64,000 nt of DNA from the NCBI GenBank assembly GCA_900552125.1, contig URYK01000002.1:1-64000 (forward strand), given 5' to 3'. How positions within the stretch are numbered: position 1 is the first letter of the stretch; every line of letters begins with the position of its first letter. Under the pieces are notes generated by a model, which was not told the DNA's origin, ran no database searches, and saw only the letters and a list, made by a program, of their open reading frames with translations. Shown here piece after piece: positions 8,092 to 17,490 of the stretch. Position numbers and translations under genes: made by a program. The stretch comes from an uncultured Solobacterium sp. (lineage in GTDB: Bacteria; Bacillota_I; Bacilli_A; Erysipelotrichales; Erysipelotrichaceae).

Positions 8092-10206
8092 CTATATTGC
8101 ATGATAATAACGTAACCACAATCTTTTATAAATAGGTAGTTTCTTACTGTATTCTTTATACTTCTTAACTGTATAAGCATATACTTCTTCGCTTTGTTCC
8201 TTATGCATTTTATGTTGAGAATACATAGCCTCTCTACAGATAGAATAGATGCTTTCTTCAATTTCATTTTCCTTCATGATCTTACATAATAAGAAATAAC
8301 TATATGTGATTCCCTGTTTATAGTCAGAACTCAGACACTTAGTTTTCCGTCTATATATACGAATCTGTCTTTGTAAAATAACAATTACAAGAGCAGTCAC
8401 AATTCCAAGCGCAATTTTCATATTCATGGATAATGTAAAAGCATTTTCCTCTGTCTGCACATTCGTCGAAGACTGATTTTGGTTTTGTGTTGTATGATTT
8501 TCACTTGAATTATTTGTCTGTGGTGTTTCTGTTTCAGGACGATTCTCATTTTTTACAACAGGAGAAGATGATTCTGTACCTCGACTAACTGAATATCCTG
8601 GTGTAAATTCGATAGGAGTCCAGCCTTTTTCACTGTCAAAGATTTCAACCCAAGCATGAGCATCATTATCCTGGACATTTCCGACACCATAAGAGATTTC
8701 ATAGCTAGGAAGATAATAGCCTGTAACATATCTAGCAGGTATATCCAAATAACGAAGCATTAACGTCGCAGCCGTTGCATAATGCACACAATAACCCTTT
8801 TTATTTTCAAGCAGGAAATACTCCACAAAATCTTGATGATCAGGAGTTCGCCCTGGTGTTAAAGTATACTCTGTATTTTCTCTCAGATAACTCTTAATAA
8901 ATTCTATCTTCTCAGCTGTTCTTAAATTAGAAAACTGGTTATAGGGCATAATATCATCAAAGAGTTCTCTTGCTGAATCTGGTACTTGTAAATAATTGTC
9001 TACTACAAAATCAATATATTCATCTTCAAAAACTCTAGTATAATAAACAGAAGAATCATCTAATTTATATGTTCTATATATCATCTCATCTTCTTGTCCA
9101 GTACGATATGCATCATACCAGTTTGTTAATTCTGAAGAAGAATATATCATATAATAAGGTATAAGTGCATAACGTTTGGAAGGACGACGATCATCAATAC
9201 GAATTATCATTTCATTATCCCATAAAGATAATATTTCCTTCAAATCAGAATTTTTACTATAAATCCAGCTATCTATCTGACTCCAATCATAATCTTTTAG
9301 TGATTCATATGTCTCTTCTGTAAGAGACTGCCAGCTATTTTCTTCATATATAGCTCCGCTGTAATCCTTCAAATATAAACTTCCGGTTAAATTTTCTCCA
9401 TATACATATAGGTGTGTAACATTGGCATACATACGATTGCCAGCTTTACCCAAATCAACTTCTCCCACTTCTTCATCTGCATGCGTAATATTATAAGCCA
9501 TTTCTTCTAAACGATAAGCAATTCTTTCTCTTAAGGTTCCGCTTGTCCCCCTTAATTCATATGTATTTGATGGCGTGGCTAGAAAAACTGCCAATAGACA
9601 TACTACACTAACAGAACAAGCTGTTTTCCTTGTCGCTCTTCTGTTTCCCTTTCTCCCTTTATTTGAGATAAACATATAGAACCATAACATAAATAATGGT
9701 AATGCAAATACCCATGCAATAGGAGTAGAATACAATAATACAAAGAAGAATGGCAGAAAAGTAATCATAAATACGGCAAAATAATGCTTTGTCTGCCAGA
9801 ATGTATAGACAGCAAGAAAGAAAAATATAGACATATATAGAAAGAAAGTCGTGAACTGATCCCTAACTAATAGAAAATCATTTGCTATCTCATATTGATT
9901 AAAAATATAATCACTATAAAATGCATAGGCATCCGTTATAAGGTTATAACCGATATGCATACCTTCTATAAGTGTACTAATATTAAATATTCCTATTAAG
10001 ATAAATAGAAGCCAGAAAACTTTTATAATCTTTATCTTTTTTCTTTGATACAGAAAACAATATACACATGCCACAACAAGCAGATAAACTATATATTGCG
10101 GCAAAATAACTGTATCCAGCATTTCTGGAAATCCCCATATTAAAATACCTAAACAACATACAATACAAAATACGGGTATCATCATAGACATTATATACTT
10201 TTTCAT
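8092..10206 (-). CDS. membrane-anchored transglutaminase-like protein
   Basis: The 704-residue protein has about six N-terminal membrane helices (residues 5-215), an extracellular transglutaminase-like domain with the triad Cys473 (KGYCVHYATA), His517 (DAHAWVEIF) and Glu533 in the usual Asp position (PIEFTPG), then a Ser/Thr/Gln/Asn-rich linker, a last helix (about 596-611) and a cytoplasmic tail. The layout matches TgpA/DUF3488-type proteins, which work with MoxR and DUF58 partners. The start at 10206 overlaps the DUF58 stop as ATGA and has agaggt upstream. Glu replacing Asp in the triad is a mild oddity. Confidence 0.87.
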   Translation of the reverse strand: MKKYIMSMMIPVFCIVCCLGILIWGFPEMLDTVILPQYIVYLLVVACVYCFLYQRKKIKIIKVFWLLFILIGIFNISTLIEGMHIGYNLITDAYAFYSDYIFNQYEIANDFLLVRDQFTTFFLYMSIFFFLAVYTFWQTKHYFAVFMITFLPFFFVLLYSTPIAWVFALPLFMLWFYMFISNKGRKGNRRATRKTACSVSVVCLLAVFLATPSNTYELRGTSGTLRERIAYRLEEMAYNITHADEEVGEVDLGKAGNRMYANVTHLYVYGENLTGSLYLKDYSGAIYEENSWQSLTEETYESLKDYDWSQIDSWIYSKNSDLKEILSLWDNEMIIRIDDRRPSKRYALIPYYMIYSSSELTNWYDAYRTGQEDEMIYRTYKLDDSSVYYTRVFEDEYIDFVVDNYLQVPDSARELFDDIMPYNQFSNLRTAEKIEFIKSYLRENTEYTLTPGRTPDHQDFVEYFLLENKKGYCVHYATAATLMLRYLDIPARYVTGYYLPSYEISYGVGNVQDNDAHAWVEIFDSEKGWTPIEFTPGYSVSRGTESSSPVVKNENRPETETPQTNNSSENHTTQNQNQSSTNVQTEENAFTLSMNMKIALGIVTALVIVILQRQIRIYRRKTKCLSSDYKQGITYSYFLLCKIMKENEIEESIYSICREAMYSQHKMHKEQSEEVYAYTVKKYKEYSKKLPIYKRLWLRYYHAI

Positions 10207-11135
10207 GGGCTTACCTCTTGTGTTAAACGATGACATAAAGCACTATCAAGATAGATTATCCCATCTGTTTTTACTGGATTACCAGTATATTTAGGCATAG
10301 CGAGACAAGTTAATAAAAATTTCTTTACATCTGCATTATGCTGAATCTTAAGCTTGTGTGTTATCTTTTCATTCTGCCAATATAGATAAAAGGTATTATG
10401 TTCATTCGCCTTTTGGCATAAACCAACACATACTGACAGTACTAATTCACAATCATTTACTTCTTCAGGAAAACAAATATGCATTTGAATATGAGAATCC
10501 TGCATAGTATCAAATTTCTTCAACATCAGTTTCTGAAAACGATTGCTGGAGGAATAGTGAATATGAGCTGGTATTTCTCCTTCCTGATATTCTTTAATTT
10601 CATAATCTGTATCAATTTGTGCATTCTTTTGTTTCTCTGTTTTATTTTGTAAATGATTTAAAGCCTGTTCCTGTAAAATAATTGGCTGAGGAAATTGGTA
10701 ACTTTCAATTTCATATTCACATTTATAACGATATCGAAACAAATGTAATAAATCGTAACATTGTATAGACTGAATGTTAAAAGCATAAAATCCGCTTCCT
10801 AAATCTGGTCTTTCTATTTCTAGCTTATCTTCAGAGAAAACTTTTTCAGTTTCTTTCTGTATGCCATGAAATATATTTTTCCACTCTCCATGTAAAATTA
10901 ATTGACTACATAAAGAAGATGGTAATTTAGAATCAATAGTCACTACAATATGATTTTCCTTCTTTGTTAGGTGAAGTGCTAGTTTTCGCTTTCCTATCAA
11001 AAACAGCACAAAACTAATAATCGGAAGCAGCAGCATTACTCGGAATAAAAAGTAATATACATAGCCATCAACTGTCAGCCATAATAGCACATCTATGATC
11101 AGCAATGTAATATATGCAAGCCAAGAACGTATCAT
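10203..11135 (-). CDS. DUF58 family membrane protein
   Basis: The 310-residue protein has two N-terminal membrane helices (about 6-25 and 28-47). It has the DUF58 pattern YQEGEIPAHIHYSSSN near residue 185, matching the usual YxxGD..R.IHWxASA, and a preceding DLLHLFRYR segment. DUF58 proteins are partners of MoxR ATPases and are often followed by a transglutaminase, exactly as here. It overlaps both neighbours by 4 bases (ATGA), so the three genes are one translationally coupled operon. The target process is not defined. Confidence 0.85.
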   Translation of the reverse strand: MIRSWLAYITLLIIDVLLWLTVDGYVYYFLFRVMLLLPIISFVLFLIGKRKLALHLTKKENHIVVTIDSKLPSSLCSQLILHGEWKNIFHGIQKETEKVFSEDKLEIERPDLGSGFYAFNIQSIQCYDLLHLFRYRYKCEYEIESYQFPQPIILQEQALNHLQNKTEKQKNAQIDTDYEIKEYQEGEIPAHIHYSSSNRFQKLMLKKFDTMQDSHIQMHICFPEEVNDCELVLSVCVGLCQKANEHNTFYLYWQNEKITHKLKIQHNADVKKFLLTCLAMPKYTGNPVKTDGIIYLDSALCHRLTQEVSP

Positions 11136-12070
11136 AGTTTAATTCCTTTATCCAAAGGAGGCTGAACTTCCTGCAAAATCTGTTTTAGAACTACATTGGC
11201 CTGTTCCACATCAATTGTATTGTTTGGGAACATGATCATACGATGAGCTACTGTATCTAAAAAAACTTCCTGTACATCTTCTGGAATAACATAGTCTCTT
11301 CCTCTTAAATACGCACATGCTTTTGCCATTTCCATTAGTGAAACAGCTGCTCGAGGACTTGCCCCTTGAATAATCTGTTTATGATTTCTAGTTGCTTGAA
11401 TCAGGGAAACGATGTAATAGTAAATGCGATCATGCACAAAAACTCTACTGCATTCATCCTGCATCTTAATAAAAGCATCACGATCCAAAACACTTTCTAC
11501 TACAGTGTTGTTTTTCTGCTGTTTGCGCTTTAGAATTTCCACTTCAGCATCTTTTGTTGGATATCCAATTTCTAGACGAATCATAAAACGATCCATCTGA
11601 CTATCCGGTAACAACTGTGTTCCTGCAGAACCAACTGGATTTTGCGTTGCGATTACTATAAACGGGTCTTCCAGCATCATTGTTTCTCCATCAATTGTTA
11701 CACTAGTTTCTTCCATTACTTCCAATAGAGCTGCTTGTGTACGTGATGATGTTCGATTAATTTCATCAGCTAAAAAAATGTTTGTGAATATAGGACCCTT
11801 TTTTAATTGTGTTTTTCCACTTTGAATATCTAAAACATTATATCCTGTCACATCAGCTGGAAGTACATCTACAGTAAACTGCATTCTACTGCAATTTACC
11901 TGCAGTGCCTGTGCAAAGGCTTTTGCCATTGTTGTCTTTCCTACCCCAGGAATATCTTCCATTAATATATGTCCTTTTGCCAACATTGCCATTAATACTT
12001 TTTCTAATACTTCATCTTTCCCCACAACTGCTTTTTTTACTTCCTGTAATATTTTATCACTATCTTTCAT
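11132..12070 (-). CDS. MoxR family AAA+ ATPase
   Basis: The 312-residue protein has Walker A PGVGKTT (residues 41-47), a Walker B stretch FLADEINR near 105-112, and the MoxR sensor motif ATQNP. The C-terminal lid carries GASPRA. MoxR ATPases act as chaperone-like motors for partner metal or membrane proteins. The start at 12070 has gggagg 9 bases upstream; an earlier in-frame ATG at 12100 has none. It is the first gene of the operon with DUF58 and the transglutaminase. Confidence 0.92.
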   Translation of the reverse strand: MKDSDKILQEVKKAVVGKDEVLEKVLMAMLAKGHILMEDIPGVGKTTMAKAFAQALQVNCSRMQFTVDVLPADVTGYNVLDIQSGKTQLKKGPIFTNIFLADEINRTSSRTQAALLEVMEETSVTIDGETMMLEDPFIVIATQNPVGSAGTQLLPDSQMDRFMIRLEIGYPTKDAEVEILKRKQQKNNTVVESVLDRDAFIKMQDECSRVFVHDRIYYYIVSLIQATRNHKQIIQGASPRAAVSLMEMAKACAYLRGRDYVIPEDVQEVFLDTVAHRMIMFPNNTIDVEQANVVLKQILQEVQPPLDKGIKL

Positions 12071-12201
12071 ATACTCTAACCTCCCATCATATAGGTACAT
12101 TGTACTATATTTTTTATAGACAAAATTTAATTTTTATGAAGTTTAAAAAAATACTGTAAATAATGATGATTTCATTAATTTACAGTTACTTTTTTCTATA
12201 T

Positions 12202-12837
12202 TTATCTACGCATACAGTTTAAATCACTTTCATCCATACCTAACTGACGAAGACTAACTTCTTGTTTCTTTGGACATGGCATTGGCTGGATCATAAAAGA
12301 ACACAGCGTACAATATCCGGAAGACTGACTTCTACGAATACAGGAATATTCACATTTACGAATACAATTCTCATCAACCCATAAAGCTAATTGATCCAAT
12401 GCATTTGTAGCGAGCTGATTAGCAGTTTCTTTATCTAACCCTGCATCTAAAAGATAACGGAATAATATATCTGCATAAGTTAAGATATATTCCATCAAAA
12501 AAAAGTTCTCTGCATTATTTTTCTGCATACGTTTTGGCCATAAAGGAACCTTTATATGATTTTTAATATAGCGTTCTTCTTCAATATGCTGACGTGGATT
12601 TTTTAAACATTCATGGTGGCATTCACCACATTTATATAAAAACTCACTCATAGTTTTCAACAATTGAAATTTAAATGTTGGAAAATCAATTGTCACATTA
12701 AATTCTTTTTCAATCTTCACAAAAGCATCTGCGCACATTGCTAATGCTGCATCTACCGTTTCTGCCTCAAAAACTCCCAATTTTGTGATTGGCTGAGGTA
12801 GAAACATCATTAAGTCACGAGCATTTACATATTTCAT
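12202..12837 (-). CDS. cysteine-rich hypothetical protein
   Basis: I do not recognise this 211-residue protein. It has many cysteines in two groups: CGECHHEC near residues 70-77 and a C-terminal set (CIRKCEYSC, then YCTLC and PCPKK), suggesting zinc or iron-sulfur binding. The rest is helical and lacks membrane segments. aggtgat lies before the ATG. It stands alone between the MoxR operon and the mannose-PTS genes. Confidence 0.65.
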   Translation of the reverse strand: MKYVNARDLMMFLPQPITKLGVFEAETVDAALAMCADAFVKIEKEFNVTIDFPTFKFQLLKTMSEFLYKCGECHHECLKNPRQHIEEERYIKNHIKVPLWPKRMQKNNAENFFLMEYILTYADILFRYLLDAGLDKETANQLATNALDQLALWVDENCIRKCEYSCIRRSQSSGYCTLCSFMIQPMPCPKKQEVSLRQLGMDESDLNCMRR

Positions 12838-12899
12838 TTTTTATCACCTAGCTAATGGTACAACATTTTTTAATATTAATAAATATATTTTTTCCAATT

Positions 12900-12930
12900 T
12901 TTAAAAAAGGTATCCTTTTTAGATACCTTT
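12900..12930 (-). terminator. terminator of the man operon
   Basis: A 9-bp perfect stem (aaaggtatc 12906-12914, gataccttt 12922-12930) is followed on the minus strand by T residues, 31 bases after the manO stop. Confidence 0.75.
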
Positions 12931-12961
12931 CATTACCCCTTATACATACTCAACAATCTTA

Positions 12962-13345
12962 TTATCTTTTATATATCTTTTTATACAATCCCTTAACGCC
13001 TCTACCCATTACCTGGAAGAAAGTTAAAGATTTTCGCATGTGATCTGCTTCTACATATTTGCTAACAGCTCGCAATAATTGTTTATTATTTCTAGAAGAA
13101 AAAGAATATGTTCCGCTTTCTTTGGTCTGAATCGCAAAACGAGGAATCCATTTTCCCTTAAACATTACGGATGCAATCACATAGTCTACTTCTTCCCAGG
13201 GTATCTGAATATAGTCTGCAACATTACGCTGATTATAAAACTCAAATGCTTTATCTCCAATCATGATATTACCGTAAGTAGTTAAACCTAGATAAGATGT
13301 TGCCTTGATTGCTAAATCAACTTTTGTATTTAAAGACTGTATCAT
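12962..13345 (-). CDS. manO: DUF956 family protein of mannose-PTS operon (ManO)
   Basis: The 127-residue protein matches the DUF956/ManO pattern: an N-terminal segment with NTKVDLAIKATSYLGLT, a central PWEEVDYVIASV, and a basic C-terminus. Members almost always follow the IIABCD genes of a mannose-type PTS and are thought to modulate the system, but the mechanism is unclear. aaggagg precedes the ATG. A terminator-like hairpin separates it from manZ, so it may be expressed at a lower level by read-through. Confidence 0.85.
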   Translation of the reverse strand: MIQSLNTKVDLAIKATSYLGLTTYGNIMIGDKAFEFYNQRNVADYIQIPWEEVDYVIASVMFKGKWIPRFAIQTKESGTYSFSSRNNKQLLRAVSKYVEADHMRKSLTFFQVMGRGVKGLYKKIYKR

Positions 13346-13367
13346 ATGTATCCTCCTTATCTTGTTA

Positions 13368-13391
13368 AGAAAAGCTCGGAATAACCGAGCT
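13368..13391 (-). terminator. intercistronic terminator between manZ and manO
   Basis: A 7-bp GC-rich stem (agctcgg 13373-13379, ccgagct 13385-13391) is followed on the minus strand by TTTTC. Probably partial termination. Confidence 0.65.
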
Positions 13392-13411
13392 ATTCGATTT
13401 CTTATTGTTTA

Positions 13412-14329
13412 TTACATGATGTTCAAGCAGCGAGCTGCGATACCAACGATGAATAATGCAATGATGATAACGATTGGAGAAACTTTTTTCTTCAATAACC
13501 AGCAGCATAATAATGTTAGTAATAATGCAGCTAAACCAGGAATCAGCTGATCCAAGTTCTGTTGTAATGTTGTGACTTTTTCAACATTCAATCCAGCGCT
13601 TCCTAATGCATCATACTGTGTAAGTGCTTCTTGAATACCTTTTGCTCCTTCAGATAAGCTGTTCCAATCAATGTAAGCACCTTCAGACTGTGTTACAGTT
13701 GATACAACCGGAGTAAATGAAATACTTACCCAGCGCTGTACAAGTGATCCGATGATGAACATACCAAGGATACTAGCTCCCTGTGTAACTTTTCCTAATA
13801 GTCCACCTGATAAGTCCTGTGCAATAGAAGTACCAACTTTATATCCGAATTCCTGAGTATACCAGATAAATGCCATACGGATAACATTCCATAATACGAA
13901 GAATAGGATTGGTCCCATAATATTTCCTGACATTGCTAGTGATGCACCTAATGCACCTAGAATTGGACGTAGTGTAAACCAGAATACAGGGTCACCGACA
14001 CCAGCCAAAGGCCCCATCATTCCGACCTTAACACCTTGAATAGCCATATCATCAACTTCTGCCCCATTTGCACGTTCTTCTTCCAATGCAAGAGTAACAC
14101 CTACAACTGGTGCAGATACATAAGGGTGAGTGTTATAGAATTCCATGTGACGTTTTAATGCCGCAATCTGATCTTCTTTATTTGTATAAAGTCTTTTGAT
14201 TGCTGGAATTAATGAATAACACCATCCACCATTCTGCATACGTTCATAGTTCCAAGAACCTTGAAGGAACTGATGACGCCAAGCAACAGACATACGATCT
14301 TTTTTTGTTAATCTAATTTTTTCAGCCAT
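13412..14329 (-). CDS. manZ: PTS mannose/fructose/sorbose family IID component
   Basis: The 305-residue IID protein has the typical N-terminal signature (LQGSWNYERMQNGGWCYSLI near residue 23) and GPLAGVGDPVFWFT near 105-118, with membrane helices in the C-terminal half. With IIC it forms the transport channel for mannose-type sugars. The start at 14329 is chosen because aaggagg lies 8 bases upstream. Third gene of the man operon. Confidence 0.93.
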   Translation of the reverse strand: MAEKIRLTKKDRMSVAWRHQFLQGSWNYERMQNGGWCYSLIPAIKRLYTNKEDQIAALKRHMEFYNTHPYVSAPVVGVTLALEEERANGAEVDDMAIQGVKVGMMGPLAGVGDPVFWFTLRPILGALGASLAMSGNIMGPILFFVLWNVIRMAFIWYTQEFGYKVGTSIAQDLSGGLLGKVTQGASILGMFIIGSLVQRWVSISFTPVVSTVTQSEGAYIDWNSLSEGAKGIQEALTQYDALGSAGLNVEKVTTLQQNLDQLIPGLAALLLTLLCCWLLKKKVSPIVIIIALFIVGIAARCLNIM

Positions 14330-14351
14330 GTTCTTATCCTCCTTCAAGATT

Positions 14352-15161
14352 TTAGTAATCATTTAAAATATCGCCTAATGGGTCACCGCTTCCAGTTCCA
14401 CCACTATTTGAACCAGCGCTTTCTTTTAATCCAAGATAAATCAATGCAAGAGATACACCAATAGCACCTAATGCGATCAATGTTAACTGGCTAATTGCAG
14501 CTAATACGAAACCGATTGCGAAGAATGGCCAAGTTTCTTTTGTAGACATCATGTTGATAACCATTGCATAACCTACAGCAGCAACCATTCCTCCACCAAC
14601 AGTCATACCGCCTGATAACCAAGCTGGCATTGCACTCAACGCGCTAGTTACTGCATCTGCTGGAATAAAGCATAGTGCAGCAGCTGGAATTGCGATACGC
14701 ACACCCTGCATTAAGATAGCAAGAATCTGCCAGATTTCGATTGCACGGAAGTTACCTTTTTCAGCAGCAGCATCCTGGAAGTGTACAATAGGGATTGCCA
14801 ATGTACGGCAGATCATTGTTAAGAATAAACCTGCTACAGATAGAGGTACTGCAACTGCGATAGATGCAGAAATAACAGTTTGTGTATCTGTATTTCCACC
14901 TAAACCTAATACCATGATGATTGCTGAAGCAACAGATGCAAGTGCAGCATCCGGTGCGATTGCAGCACCAACATTTGCCCATCCAAGAGCCATCATCTGT
15001 AAGGAACCACCTAACATAACACCTTCTGTTAAGTGTCCGCTTACTAATCCAATTAAAGTACATGCCACGATTGGCTGATGGAACTGGAATTCATCCAATA
15101 CACCTTCCATACCAGCCAGAAGGGCAACTATAACAATTAATAAAATTGTAATAATAGACAT
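14352..15161 (-). CDS. manY: PTS mannose/fructose/sorbose family IIC component
   Basis: The 269-residue membrane protein has the IIC motif GLVSGHLTEGVMLGGSLQMMALGW near residues 38-61. About seven to eight hydrophobic segments and a short Ser/Gly-rich tail follow. It forms the sugar channel together with IID. ggaggag precedes the ATG. Second gene of the man operon. Confidence 0.93.
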   Translation of the reverse strand: MSIITILLIVIVALLAGMEGVLDEFQFHQPIVACTLIGLVSGHLTEGVMLGGSLQMMALGWANVGAAIAPDAALASVASAIIMVLGLGGNTDTQTVISASIAVAVPLSVAGLFLTMICRTLAIPIVHFQDAAAEKGNFRAIEIWQILAILMQGVRIAIPAAALCFIPADAVTSALSAMPAWLSGGMTVGGGMVAAVGYAMVINMMSTKETWPFFAIGFVLAAISQLTLIALGAIGVSLALIYLGLKESAGSNSGGTGSGDPLGDILNDY

Positions 15162-15180
15162 TATAATTCTCCTCCTATTT

Positions 15181-16164
15181 TTATTTCAGCTCAGCTTTTG
15201 CTTTTTTAAGAAGATCGTCAATATTTTCAGACGAATCAGCAGGTACTTTACGAACATCGAATTTAATACCTAGTGATTTCAATTTTTCAATTGTTTCCAC
15301 ATCTTCTTTACCCATCGCAATCGCATTGTTTACAACTACTTTACCTACAGAGTGAGCCATAGAACCGATATTCAATTCTTTGACATCAACCCCACCTTCG
15401 ATAGCACGAAGTGCATCCTGAGGAGTTTCAAACAGCAGCATTGCTTTTGTATTACCAAAACGAGGATCTTTTGCGACTTTGATCATTTTATCAACAGGTA
15501 CAACATTTGCCTTAACTCCTGGAGGAGCCGCCTGTTCGATCATTTTCTTACGTAAGTTATCATGTGCAACTGAATCAGAAACAACAATAATACGATTTGG
15601 CTGTGTAGTTTTTGTCCAAGTAGTAGCTACCTGTCCATGTAATAAACGAGTATCGATACGAGCCAATACATATTTAATGTGTCCATCACCAATCACTGTT
15701 CCTTCAGGGATCGCCCCCTGTGGTTGAGGTGCAGCTGCAGGAGCCGCTGTTTCTTTTACTGGTTCTAATTCTTCAGGACGTACTTTAACACCTTCTCTTG
15801 CAACTTCTACGATGTGAGTTGCAATTTCCTGAGCTTTTTCCATAGACATTCTTGAAGCATAAGTTTCAATCAGCATTGGAAGATTTAAACCAGTAACAAT
15901 TGCCCATTTGTCTTCATGTCCAGCAATTAATCCATTAGCCTGATTAAATGGAGTTCCGCCCCATAAATCAACTAAGAATAAAACTTCATCCTGATTTTCG
16001 AAAGTAGCGATTGCTGCTTCCATTTTTGCTCGAATATCTTCAGGTCCTTCACTTGGTTGCAGTGTTACTGCTTTTACATCTTGCTGTTCACCAAAAATCA
16101 TAGCACCAGACTGTAAAATACCATTAGCGAATTCCCCATGACTTGCAAGGATAATTCCTACCAT
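15181..16164 (-). CDS. manX: PTS mannose family IIAB component
   Basis: The 327-residue fusion has an N-terminal IIA domain with its phospho-histidine in ILASHGEFA (about His9), an Ala/Pro-rich linker near 130-150, and a C-terminal IIB domain with its phospho-histidine in DTRLLHGQVATTW. HPr phosphorylates IIA, IIA passes phosphate to IIB, and IIB passes it to the incoming sugar. The start at 16164 matches the conserved beginning MVGIILASHGEF and has aggaagga upstream. First gene of the operon, behind the promoter and cre-like site at 16299-16362. Confidence 0.93.
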   Translation of the reverse strand: MVGIILASHGEFANGILQSGAMIFGEQQDVKAVTLQPSEGPEDIRAKMEAAIATFENQDEVLFLVDLWGGTPFNQANGLIAGHEDKWAIVTGLNLPMLIETYASRMSMEKAQEIATHIVEVAREGVKVRPEELEPVKETAAPAAAPQPQGAIPEGTVIGDGHIKYVLARIDTRLLHGQVATTWTKTTQPNRIIVVSDSVAHDNLRKKMIEQAAPPGVKANVVPVDKMIKVAKDPRFGNTKAMLLFETPQDALRAIEGGVDVKELNIGSMAHSVGKVVVNNAIAMGKEDVETIEKLKSLGIKFDVRKVPADSSENIDDLLKKAKAELK

Positions 16165-16298
16165 AATTACTAAGTCCTTCCTTTCTTCATCGAGTTCAAT
16201 ATTATCCATTACCAATATATTGTAAAACAGAGTGCATGCATTTTCTGTTTATCGATTTCTTATTAGAATCTATATCGTCATATAGACAAAATTTAACA

Positions 16299-16312
16299 AG
16301 AAACCGCTTTCT
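16299..16312 (-). promoter_or_regulatory. cre-like catabolite-responsive operator
   Basis: The minus-strand sequence AGAAAGCGGTTTCT fits the cre consensus TGWAANCGNTNWCA at 12 of 14 positions; only the two outermost bases differ. It lies about 20 bases downstream of the -10 box of the man promoter, where CcpA binding would repress. Confidence 0.65.
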
Positions 16313-16332
16313 ATATTGGTAACACCTCCTTG

Positions 16333-16362
16333 ATTATAACACGCCAAACCATACTTTTTCAA
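16333..16362 (-). promoter_or_regulatory. man operon promoter
   Basis: On the minus strand TTGAAA (16357-16362) and TATAAT (16333-16338) are 18 bases apart. The resulting leader is about 165 bases. The sequence has no clear -24/-12 sigma-54 pattern. Confidence 0.65.
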
Positions 16363-16792
16363 TAGCTTTCACATTGATTTCACATAATTATCACTAATTA
16401 TATATAAAAAGTTACATATACCAGTTATAATTTATACTGTTTTCAAAACAATGAAATTGTAATGTTATTTTTATTATTACAATTCATTATAAATGATTTA
16501 TATTTATCAAAATTTTCTGCCATATTACCATTATATCCAACTGACTTATCAAACATGCATCTTTTTTTCATTTATTTTATCTTTGATTTGCAAACTTCAA
16601 AAGAAAGCACAAAAAAAGCTGTTATACTACCATTTAACAGCCATTTAGTTTATTTGGTGCAAACCCGGAATTATAGTCGAACTAATCCGATATCTTTTAC
16701 CCCTATCTGATCTGTTACCCTAATTTTAACATTAACCTTTTCTATTTTCAACATTTTATTTTGAAAAACAAAGCAAAAAAGAGAAAACATTA
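16363..16792. other. intergenic region containing the presumed chromosome/ICE junction
   Basis: No supported gene is seen. A minus-strand terminator-like hairpin lies at 16611-16641 (7-bp stem plus seven T). To its right a 28-codon reading on the minus strand (about 16675-16760) has no ribosome-binding site. The left end of the ICE probably lies here, because the man promoter is chromosomal and genes from 16824 onward look accessory. The paired right end is not in the window, so no core sequence can be named. Confidence 0.35.
16611..16641 (-). terminator. terminator-like hairpin near the ICE left end
   Basis: A 7-bp stem (gctgtta 16618-16624, taacagc 16635-16641) with a 10-base loop is followed on the minus strand by seven T residues. 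No gene directly precedes it. Confidence 0.55.
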
Positions 16793-16819
16793 TTAAAAAA
16801 GGAGCATTATACGCTCCTT
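16793..16819 (-). terminator. terminator of the 68-residue protein gene
   Basis: A 7-bp stem (aaggagc 16799-16805, gctcctt 16813-16819) is followed on the minus strand by a T run. Confidence 0.7.
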
Positions 16820-16823
16820 ATCC

Positions 16824-17030
16824 TTATTTATCTTCAGGATTTAAACTACCGGCATGATCTAAACTACCTGCTAGTCGGTATAAAAATTTCTCTTTCGACA
16901 TATCGTACTCATACATATATCTCTTGCACAGATGAGTTATATAAATACCCACTTCTACTCTCTTGTATTCAGATACAATTGTATCAATTGCTATCCTTGC
17001 TTGCTCTGCATTCATATCTCTTTTTTCCAT
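16824..17030 (-). CDS. hypothetical small protein, 68 residues
   Basis: Not recognised. A soluble, charged, probably helical protein. gagaag precedes the ATG and a terminator follows. It is the last gene of the presumed ICE before the man operon and could alternatively be chromosomal. Confidence 0.55.
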   Translation of the reverse strand: MEKRDMNAEQARIAIDTIVSEYKRVEVGIYITHLCKRYMYEYDMSKEKFLYRLAGSLDHAGSLNPEDK

Positions 17031-17183
17031 ATTCTTCTCAGTCCTTTTCGTGGCATATATTCTTTTTACCTATTAATACTATACCTCTTTTTTTAAGCAA
17101 TGTATATGATTTTATCATAATTGTCTTATATGTTTGTATCAATATATTTTAATGAATTATTTTCTAAAATAAAAATCATTAAT

Positions 17184-17399
17184 TTATACCCCAAATCTTT
17201 TATTCTTTGCTACGATTGCTTCCGCTTCTTCCTTGCGACGATAAATTTTACTCTTTCTAACCCTTGTGCCTCCACCAGTATCTTCAAACTTAATAGTGCA
17301 GAAATCATTGGTTATTCGTATAATGGTTGCTTTTCGAACAAATATCGAAGATGAAACAAAATATACTTCATCTCCTTCTTGAAAGTTATTTTTTGTCAT
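17184..17399 (-). CDS. hypothetical small basic protein, 71 residues
   Basis: Not recognised. The sequence is compatible with a small SH3-like beta barrel (QEGDEVYFVSS, then TIIRITNDFCTIKFEDTGGG) followed by a basic helix (SKIYRRKEEAEAI). It may bind nucleic acid; this is an inference from composition only. aagggaag lies upstream of the ATG at an unusually long spacing. Confidence 0.5.
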   Translation of the reverse strand: MTKNNFQEGDEVYFVSSSIFVRKATIIRITNDFCTIKFEDTGGGTRVRKSKIYRRKEEAEAIVAKNKRFGV

Positions 17400-17460
17400 T
17401 ATGTATTATCTTCCCTTCAATCTCTTGGATTTTATGATTTCTTGATCTTTCATTATAAAC

Positions 17461-17490
17461 AAAAAAGATGCATGTTACTGCACCTTTTTT
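17461..17490 (-). terminator. bidirectional terminator after the recombinase gene
   Basis: A 6-bp stem (gatgca 17467-17472, tgcacc 17479-17484 with one G-T pair) is flanked by A and T runs, about 70 bases beyond the recombinase stop. Confidence 0.65.

Noticed and set aside
16462..16710. An 82-codon plus-strand reading near the ICE left end
   Set aside because: No ribosome-binding site, Phe/Leu/Ile/Tyr-rich composition typical of AT-rich intergenic DNA, and it crosses a terminator-like hairpin.
16675..16760. A 28-codon minus-strand reading ending VKDIGLVRL
   Set aside because: It has a plausible protein look but no ribosome-binding site; it might be a gene fragment at the junction, which cannot be shown here.
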